Origin: Vulcanimicrobiota bacterium
GTDB taxonomy: Bacteria > Vulcanimicrobiota > Vulcanimicrobiia > Vulcanimicrobiales > Vulcanimicrobiaceae
Length of the DNA: 61,671 bases
Direction: 5' to 3'
Assembly: GCA_028287525.1 (NCBI GenBank)
Contig: JAQBPM010000032.1
Location: 1 to 61,671, forward strand
Within the stretch, counting starts at the first letter, position 1. Each line of letters begins with the position of its first letter. Shown piece by piece: positions 9,268-18,300 of this stretch. The translations under genes and the position numbers were made by a program. A model generated the notes under the pieces. It ran no database searches. It was given only the letters and a program-made list of their open reading frames with translations, and had not been told where the DNA came from.

Positions 9268-11409
9268 ATGTTTCACCATCCCGACCACACGTCGACGGCC
9301 TATCCCCGCGTCGTCTCGCACGTCCCGGCTGAGGTTCTGGATGCGGTGACGGACGATGGGTCCCCGTATGCCCTCGAGGTCCTCGATGTCGTTCGCGCAT
9401 CGGTTGCCGCGATCGTGTCGCGCTATAGCGGAGAAGATTTCGTGCTCGTAGCTACGGGCAACGAGCAGGCGGCCGTTGGATATCGATTCTCCGGCGATCG
9501 GGCACTTGCGGACGTCATCGCGAGACCGGAACGGGCAGCGGCGTCCACCGCTGCAGCCGTCATGGTTCTCGACGGGGACGACGCCGGGTCCGGCGACGGC
9601 CTGCACCGTCTGCTGCGGGTCAGTGTTACCGACTCGGGTGATGGCGCGACGCTGCGCTGGAGCGCTCCCGACGGTACCGGCCGGGAGAAGCTCCAGATCA
9701 TGTCGTCGCATCACGCCCGGCTGCTTGAGGCGGTCGCGCACTATCCCCAACGCCCCGTGGCATCCATCTCCATCTTGGGCGCGGAAGAACGCGATCGCAT
9801 CGTCGCCCTCAGCACTGGACCCGCGGCAGCGTACGAACGCGACGCTGGGATTCACGATATCTTCAGCCGCGTGGCAGCCGCTTCGCCGAATGCGATCGCG
9901 GTGGTCGAGGGTGAAGCGACGCTCACGTACGCAGAGCTAGACAGGCGCGCCAATCGGCTCGCGCGTCACCTGCACGCAGCGGGAGTGATGCCAGGCTCTG
10001 CCGTCGGCGTCGCCCTCGAACGCTCGCTCGACGTCCCGATCACACTGCTTGCGGTGCTGAAAGCGGGCGCCGCTTATGTCCCGTTGGGCGTATCGTACGA
10101 GGACGGTCGGCTCGCGATGATGCTCCAAGATGCGGCCGTCAAGTCGGTTGTCATGCGATCGGACGAACGCGACTGGGCTGCAATAGGCGCACACTCTACG
10201 ATAGACTTGGCGCGAGATGCCGACCAGATCGAGCGCCGCTCCGGCGCGTCGTACCGCGTGGCGATGCCCCTCGAGGCATTAGCCTGTGTGATGTACGCGC
10301 CGGGGTCGATCGGAGGACCGAAAGGCGTCGAAGTCCGTCATCGAGCCGTCCTGCGCCTGGTCTGCGGCGCCGGCTACGTAACGATCGCACCGGACGACGT
10401 CGTGCTGCTCCTCTCGCCGCTGTCGTTCAATGCCAGCACGTTCGAGGTGTGGGCACCCCTCCTGAATGGCGCGACGCTCGCGATCGCAGCGTCCGGTATG
10501 GTTTCTCCCCCAGCCATCGGCGCCGAGCTCGAACGCTTCGGGGTGACCACGCTCTGGCTGACGGCGCCCCTGTTTCGTCAGATGGTCGAGACGGAACTAC
10601 CGCGTTTGGGCGGACTTCGCCGGCTGCTAACGGGCGGCGACGTCGTTTCCGCGGAGCACGCGCGGCGTTTCGTGCGCGCCTTCCCGGGATGCGCCCTGAT
10701 CGCCGGCTACGGTTCGACGGAAGGCTCGACCTTCAGCTGCACTTATCGCGTCCCGGCGGCCGATGCGGTCGGTGAGAACGTTCCGATTGGCAAGCCTACT
10801 GCCAACTCGACGGCGTACGTGCTCGATCGATATCGGGACCTCGTTCCGATCGGCGTCTGCGGCGAACTGTACCTCGGCGGAGACGGGGTCGGGCGCGGCT
10901 ACTGCAATCATGCCGACCAGACCGCGAAGGTCTTTGTGTCGGATCCATTCGCGCTCGAACCGGATGCGCGAATGTACCGCACCGGTGACGTCGCCCGTTG
11001 GCGAGACGACGGTCAACTCGACTATCTCGGACGGATCGAACGTCAGGTGAACGTCCGCGGGTTTCGCTTCGAGCTCGAAGAGATCGAGACAACGCTCGCG
11101 ACACATCCGGCGGTGCTCCACGCGGCGGTCGTCGTCGTGCCCGTCCCGGAAGGGAATTGCTTGGATGCGTTCGTGTCAATCGTTCCCGGTCGGAGCGCCG
11201 AGCAGCACACGATCCGCGGCCATCTCCTGGCGACCCTTCCGGAATACATGCAGCCGCGGCGGATCACCGTTCTCGAGGCGCTGCCGTTCGTCGAGAGCTG
11301 GAAGATCGACCGGGTCGCCCTTGCCGCCTCGCAGCAGCCGGACCGCTCGACCCGTACGTGGTCGAGCTCACTTGTCGATCGAAGGGGGCTCGTCCAGCCG
11401 CTGATCTGA
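9268..11409 (+). CDS. Free-standing NRPS adenylation protein with an N-terminal condensation-domain remnant and no carrier domain
   Basis: A-domain motifs TYAELDRRANRLARHL, YGSTEGS, MYRTGDVARWRDDGQLDYLGRIERQVNVRGFRFELEEIE, A10 WKIDR; no GGxS carrier motif at C-terminus. Confidence 0.85.
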   Translation: MFHHPDHTSTAYPRVVSHVPAEVLDAVTDDGSPYALEVLDVVRASVAAIVSRYSGEDFVLVATGNEQAAVGYRFSGDRALADVIARPERAAASTAAAVMVLDGDDAGSGDGLHRLLRVSVTDSGDGATLRWSAPDGTGREKLQIMSSHHARLLEAVAHYPQRPVASISILGAEERDRIVALSTGPAAAYERDAGIHDIFSRVAAASPNAIAVVEGEATLTYAELDRRANRLARHLHAAGVMPGSAVGVALERSLDVPITLLAVLKAGAAYVPLGVSYEDGRLAMMLQDAAVKSVVMRSDERDWAAIGAHSTIDLARDADQIERRSGASYRVAMPLEALACVMYAPGSIGGPKGVEVRHRAVLRLVCGAGYVTIAPDDVVLLLSPLSFNASTFEVWAPLLNGATLAIAASGMVSPPAIGAELERFGVTTLWLTAPLFRQMVETELPRLGGLRRLLTGGDVVSAEHARRFVRAFPGCALIAGYGSTEGSTFSCTYRVPAADAVGENVPIGKPTANSTAYVLDRYRDLVPIGVCGELYLGGDGVGRGYCNHADQTAKVFVSDPFALEPDARMYRTGDVARWRDDGQLDYLGRIERQVNVRGFRFELEEIETTLATHPAVLHAAVVVVPVPEGNCLDAFVSIVPGRSAEQHTIRGHLLATLPEYMQPRRITVLEALPFVESWKIDRVALAASQQPDRSTRTWSSSLVDRRGLVQPLI

Positions 11410-11639
11410 GTACAAAGCACTAGCGAACCCTGGTGTTCTTGACGATGCGCGGCTCGGTTTTGAGGCGTATAGTGATTCCTCTGGGTGTGTGCAGAGCGCC
11501 TTCTTGGGCTTTTCAGGAGCTTGATTCTATCTCTCTTGTATGGGGTCATCGCGCATACGGCAGCCACCCTTCGTCCGGTATCGGCTAGGACGATGGTGAT
11601 CGATTCGATCGCCGTTGGCGTCCTGAACGTGGCCGTCGT

Positions 11640-12365
11640 ATGATGACGGCCCCCGTTAGCGTCGCGGCACCGGCTCGCTCCGAACTCCTCGCCGGGCTTT
11701 TCCCTCTCGGCGTCTGCGCGAGCGAAAGCCGCCTGCCGATAGGTCGGGAGTCACTCTACGTCGAGGAAGCCCAAGCGGTCGGCGGAGCCTCCGCCAAGCG
11801 CGCAAGCGAGTTCGCGACGGGGCGTCTTTGCGCTCGACAAGTTCTCGCGGAGCTTGGCGTGTACGGATTTCCCCTGCGCCGCAATGTCGATCGCAGCCCG
11901 CGGTGGCCCGGCGGGATCGTCGGCAGCATCACCCACACGGTAGGATTCTGCGGCGCGGTCGCGGTCGAACAAAGGCGCTTCGCGGGGCTCGGCGTCGATG
12001 CGGAAGTGACGTCGCGCGTGACGGCGGAGCTCTGGTGCCAAATCCTGACCGCGGCGGAGAAGTCCGCGCTCGAGGACCGTGCGCAGGAAGATCGCGCCTG
12101 GCGTGCGGCCGCAATCTTCAGTGCGAAGGAAAGCTTCTTCAAGGCCCAGTGGCCGTTGACCAGCCGTTGGATCGGTTTTGAGGAGGTCGAGATCGAGCTG
12201 TATCCCGATGTGGGCGACGAGCACCTTGGCACGTTTCTCGTTCGGCCGCACTCGACGGCGCGCCGCGGAATATTTCCGTTCGATGCGTACGCTGGACGGT
12301 TCCGTCTGGACGGGAACCTCGTCGTGACGGGCATCGCGCTGGAGAAGGCGCCCGTGTTTCCGTGA
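11640..12365 (+). CDS. 4'-phosphopantetheinyl transferase (Sfp/EntD type)
   Basis: GSITHTVGFCGAV, GLGVDAE and FSAKESFFKA motifs; directly upstream of the megasynthase. Confidence 0.88.
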   Translation: MMTAPVSVAAPARSELLAGLFPLGVCASESRLPIGRESLYVEEAQAVGGASAKRASEFATGRLCARQVLAELGVYGFPLRRNVDRSPRWPGGIVGSITHTVGFCGAVAVEQRRFAGLGVDAEVTSRVTAELWCQILTAAEKSALEDRAQEDRAWRAAAIFSAKESFFKAQWPLTSRWIGFEEVEIELYPDVGDEHLGTFLVRPHSTARRGIFPFDAYAGRFRLDGNLVVTGIALEKAPVFP

Positions 12366-15300
12366 CGACAAGCTGCGAGATTGCGATCGTCGGCATGGCC
12401 GGCCGCTTTCCCGGTGCGCCGAACGTCGCCGCGTTCTGGAACAATCTGTGCGAAGGTACCGAAACCATTCAGCGCTTTGACGATGCGGAGATGGAAGACG
12501 CCTTCGACCGCCAAGTGCGCGGGCAGAGCAACTACGTCAAGGCGCGTGCGATCCTCGACGATGCGGATCTCTTCGACGCCGCGTTCTTCGGCATCCATGC
12601 AAACGATGCAAAGCTTATCGATCCGCAGCACCGAGTGTTTCTGGAATGCTGTTGGGAAGCGCTCGAGGATGCCGGCTACGATCCGGGTGTCTACGCAGGC
12701 GCGATAGGTGTGTATGCCGGCTGCAGCATCAACACGTATTTTCTCGAGTATGTCTTGCGCGACCGAGCACGCGTGGCCGGATTCACCGGCGACTATCCGG
12801 TCGGCAGCTACCCGGAGTTGCTCGGCGCCGCTCATGATTTTCTGGCGACACGCGTCTCGTATAGGCTGAATTTACGTGGGCCGTCGATGACGATGCAAGC
12901 GGGCTGTTCGACGTCGCTGCTTACCGTTACGCAAGCGTGCCAGACACTGATGCTCGGCCAAGCCGACATGATGCTCGCGGGCGGCGTGTCGGTATCGTTT
13001 CCGCAAAAACGCGGCTACCTTTACCAGCAGGGCGGCATGGTTTCGGCGGACGGGCATTGCCGCACATTCGATGCGCGGGCGAGCGGGACGGTCTTCGGAG
13101 ACGGCGCCGGCGTTGTGGTACTCAAGCGGCTCGAACGCGCGGTCGCTGACGGCGATTCGATTTATGCGGTCATCCGGGGCTTCGGAATGAACAACGACGG
13201 GTCCGACAAGATCGGATACACCGCGCCGAGCGTCGACGGGCAGGCTGCGGCAGTACGCGCCGCATATCGCATGGCGGGGTTCGGCCCGGAGACCGTCGGC
13301 TACGTCGAATGTCACGGCACGGCGACGCCGCTCGGCGACCCGATCGAGATCGAGGCGCTGAAGCTCGCGTTCGGTACGTCGCGCGACGAGACGTCCTGCA
13401 TTCTGGGCTCCGTGAAACCGAACGTCGGCCACCTCGATATTGCCGCCGGTGTCACGGGCCTGATCAAAGCCGCTCTTGCCGTCCGCTCAGGCATCATTCC
13501 GCCGACGCTGCATTTTGAAGACCTGAATCCTCAGATCGACGTACGGGGGACGGGTTTTTCCGTAAGCGCTGAGCTTGAGGCGTGGCCGATTCTGGGCGAG
13601 ACCCGCCGTGCCGGCGTGAGCGCGTTCGGCGTAGGGGGCTCAAATGCGCACGTCGCGCTCGAATCGTTCGAGCAGGACGGCATCGCCGCAAGCGGCGCTG
13701 AGAATTGCCCGCACGTCTTGATCCTCTCCGCGCGGACGCCCGGGGCTTTGTCGCGTGCGTGCGATCGCCTGGCCCGTAAACTTACCACGACGACGGACAT
13801 TCGGCTGGCCGACGTTGCGTATACCCTCCAGAGCGGCCGGCGTGCGTTCCAGTATCGGTGCGCCATCGTCGCCGGCACGAATGCCGATGCGATACGGCAA
13901 CTCGATCTCCAAGCCGGCAATGAGACGGTCGCGGCGCCAAAGCAGCCGCCTGCGATTGCGTTCATGTTCCCGGGCCAAGGCGCGCAGTACGTCGGCATGG
14001 GCCGAGATCTGTACGATGCGATTCCGGCGTTCCGCGCGGCGATCGACCGCTGTGCGGCGATTGCGGAGCCGCTCATTGGCCGAGATCTGCGGACGTCGTT
14101 GTACCCCGCTGGAGACGCGGCGTCTCACGGTGCTGAGCTGCGTGCGACCGAAATCACGCAGCCCGCATTGTTCGCCGTAGAGTATGCTCTTGCGACGGTG
14201 ATGCTGGCGTGGGGACTCGAGCCGGCATCGATGGTGGGCCACAGTATCGGCGAGTTTGTCGCCGCCACGTTGAGCGGCGTTTTCACTCTTGAGGAAGGAC
14301 TGTCGCTCGTCTGCGCGCGTGGGAAGCTGATGGGAGGCCTACCCGGCGGGGCGATGCTGGCCGTACGGCTGCCTGAGTCGGAACTTGCGACGTACCTGGA
14401 CGGTTCGGTCGACCTCGCCGCCGTCAATGCCCCGGGACTCTGCGTTCTGGCGGGTCCCGTCGAAGCGATCGAGCGTATTCAGCGGCAGCTTGAGCGGACC
14501 AGCGTTTCCTCGCGTTTGCTGCACACCTCTCACGCGTTCCATTCGGCGATGATGGATCCGGTGGTGGAGCCGCTCGCTGCGCTCGCGGGCGGCATCGCGT
14601 TTCAAGCGCCGCGCGTGCCGTACGTCTCGGCGGTCAGCGGTGCGTGGATCGATGCCGATACCGCGATGAATCCCACGTACTGGGCGCGCCACTGTCGCGA
14701 GGCCGTGCGGTTCGCCGACGCGCTCACAACTGTCATGGGGGCAGGGGCCGGCGCGCTGCTCGAGCTCGGGCCCGGTTCGACGCTCTCCACGTTCGCTTTG
14801 CAAGGTGCCGCAAAAGGTTCGAACCAGGTGCTGCATTCGCTGCCCAGCAGCGAACGGGAACGGCCCGATCTGGTGACGTTGCTCGAGGCCGTAGGCCGGT
14901 TATGGGTGCTTGGAGCGAAACCGAATTGGGCTGCGGTACGCGGCACCGAGAAAGGCTTGCGCGTTTCGTTGCCGGCCTATTCCTTCGATCGCGTTCGCCA
15001 TTGGGTCGATGTCGAGTCGAGCGCGAGCACGAACGGAGACGGCAGGAGCAGCAATTTGGCCTTTCATCGGTCGGAGACGTACGCGTCGCACAGTGCAAAC
15101 GGCAGCGTACCAGTAGGCGACGCGGTAAAAACGCCGCAGTTGCGCAGCGAGCTGGTCGAGATATTGGAGACGATATCGGGCGAGAGTTTGGCCGGGGCGG
15201 ACGATCGGTCCAGCTTTCTCGAGCTCGGGTTCGACTCGCTGTTCTTGGGCCGGTTCGTTCAAGCGCTGCACACCAGCTTCGGCGTGACCGTCAGTTTCCG

Positions 15301-18300
15301 TCAATTGATGGGAGAACTGCCCTCGATCGCGGCCCTCGCCGCGCACCTGGCGCCGAAGATGCCTGCGGCCTATGGTGCCGTGCCGTCCGCGGCCACGGCA
15401 CCTCATGAGGCTGCGACGATCTCGGCTGCATTGACGGTACGGCCGGGAGACGATTCATCGCTGCAAGAGGTCATGCGCGATCAAATTCAGGCGATGCAGC
15501 AACTGTTTCGGGATCAGCTCGAGGCGTTGCAGAAGGCTGCCGGGCAAACGTCGGCGTCTCTTCCGGCTTCCACGGCGAAGCCAGTCGCGTCGAAGCCGCC
15601 GCAGGACAATGCTGATTCGTCCCGATTCGACGCGTTCCGTGTTACTGCCGGGACTCAAGGCGGCGGCGAACTCAGCGAGATTCAGCGCGAGCACATCGAC
15701 GAGTTAGTTCGGCGTACGACGGGTCGTACCGCACGGTCGAAAGTCGCGACGCAGCGGCACCGCGCCGTGCTCGCCGATCCGCGCGTGGCGGCCGGATTCC
15801 GCGCCGAGTGGAAAGAGATGGTCTATCCCATCACCTGCGTTCGCGCGAAGGGTTCGCGCCTGTGGGACATCGACGGGAACGAGTACGTCGACATCCTCAA
15901 CGGCTTCGGTCAGACTGCCTTCGGCCATGCCCCAGACTTCGTCGTTGACGCTATCCGCGCTCAATTGAACGACGGATTCGCCATCGGACCGCAGGCGGAT
16001 CTTGCCGGCGAGGCCGCTGAGCGGTTCTGTGCCATCACCGGCAACGAACGCATGACGTTCTGCAATACGGGATCGGAAGCCGTCATGGCGGCGCTGCGCG
16101 TCGCGCGGACCGTGACCGGCAGAGACCGTGTAGTGATGTTCGGTGGTGCGTACCATGGGCAATTCGACGAGGTTCTCGTCAAGGGCACGCGTACACCCGA
16201 ACGGTCCGTTCCGATTGCGCCGGGTATTCCGGCGACGTCCGTTGCGAGCATCACGGTACTGCCGTACGCGACCGACGAGGCGCTCGCGTGGGTGCGCGAG
16301 CACGCACAGGAGCTGGCGGCAGTAGTCGTCGAGCCGGTGCAAAGCCGCCATCCTGGGTTGCAGCCGCGAGCGTTTCTGTTCGAGCTCCGTGCAATCACGG
16401 CCGCATCCGGCTCGGCATTGATCTTCGATGAAGTCGTGACCGGCTTTCGAGTGCACCCGGGGGGACTGCAGGCGGTCTTCGATATCCGCGCCGACCTCGC
16501 GACGTACGGGAAGGTCGTCGGCGGCGGCATGCCGATCGGGATTTTGGCGGGATCGTCGCGCTTCATGGACGCCTTGGACGGCGGGATGTGGCAATACGGT
16601 GACGAGTCGCAGCCCGAAGTGCCGCCGACATTTTTTGCGGGCACGTTCGTTCGGCACCCGCTGACCTTGGCTGCGGTAGTGGCCGTCCTGAAACATCTTG
16701 CCGCAGAAGGCCCGGAGTTGCAGCGGCGTCTGACCGAGCTCACGAGCGGTCTCGTTGCGCGGTTGAACGCGGTGCTGGAGCGGCGCGGCGTACAGAGCCG
16801 AATCGAGACGTTCGGCAGCATGTTCTACTTCAATTTCACGGCAGAAGAGCCGTTAGCGTCGCTGCTGTACTATCACCTTCGCGAGCGTGGGGTGTACATC
16901 CAGGAAGGCTTCCCCTGCTTCCTTACCACGACCCATACGGCCGCTGACGTCGAGCGGATCGTCGAGGCATTTTCCTCGAGTCTCGAAGAGTTGCAGGGGG
17001 CTGGAATCTTCAGTCGGTCCGCGGCGGCGGCGGCGTCCCTACGGCCGGCAGTCCCTGCGGTGAGCAAGCTGACGGAAGAGCAGAAGGAAATTTGGCTCGC
17101 CGCGCAATCCGGCGACGAAGCCTCGTGCGCGTTCAACGAGTCGATTACGATGCGCTTCGCAGGCGATCTGCAGCTCGACACGTTGGGCTCTTCGTGGCGT
17201 ACGCTCATTGGGCGGCACGACGCGCTGCGGCTCATCTTTTCACCGACCGGCGAGTCGATGCAGACCGTCGCGCATGAGGAGCCATCGTACGAAACCGTCG
17301 ACCTTTCGGGACGAGGCTTGGAGGGCGCCGAGGCCGAGCTGCGCCTCGCGGTGCAGCGTGACGCTTCGACGCCGTTCGATCTCGTCCGCGGGCCGCTCGT
17401 GCGCGCGCAACTCTTCAAGCTAGCGGAGGGGACCTACGCGTTCGTCGTTACGGTGCACCACATCGTATGTGACGGTTGGTCAATCAACCTCATCGTCAAG
17501 GAGTTTGCGGCTCTCTATTCAGCGACGCTCGCGGGCCGGCCGGCGGCCCTGCCGGAGCCGATGGGGTACCTGGCGTACGCGCGCGCACAGCAGCAGCGCG
17601 ACCCGCAAGAGCGAGAGGCGATCGAGAGCTTCTGGCTTGGTCAATTCGCCGATCCGGTGTTGCACGTCGACCTGCCGACCGATCGACCGCGCCCGGTTTG
17701 GAAGACCTACCGCGGGAGCACGACGTCTGCGTTCATCGAAAAGGAACGCTATATCGGGATCAAACAAGCCGGCGGAAGGGCGGGCGTTACCCTCTTCGTG
17801 ACGCTGCTGGCAACGTACCAATTGCTGCTGGCGCGGCTCGGCGAAAGCGACGATATCGTCGTCGGGATTCCGGCCGCCGGACAGGCTGCGTTCGGCGACG
17901 CACCGCTCGTCGGGCACTGCGTCAATTTCTTGCCTGTTCGAGCGCGATTGTCGACGGCTCGGACCGCCGCCGACTTCCTGCATGAAGTACGCGGCCGCGT
18001 ACTGGATGCCTACGAGCACCAGCCGTATACGTTCGGGACGCTTGTAAGCCGTTTGAACGTGGATCGCACCGACGGTCGGGTTCCATTAACCGAGTTTCAG
18101 TTCAATCTCGAACGACTCGAAGATAATGTCGGCTTCGGTGACATAAGGGCCTCGGTAGAAGCGAATCCCAAGGCATTCGTCCATTTCGACCTATTCTTCA
18201 ATGTCATCGAATCGACTGACGGCCTCGAGCTCAATGTCGACTTCAACACGGCCCTTTTCGACGAGGAGACCATCCAGCGATGGCTGGCCTTGTACGGTAA

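Noticed and set aside
11756-12835. 359-aa minus-strand ORF
   Set aside because: Antisense to PPTase and the KS start; no recognisable domain.
15704-16696. 330-aa minus-strand ORF
   Set aside because: Antisense to the aminotransferase domain of the megasynthase.
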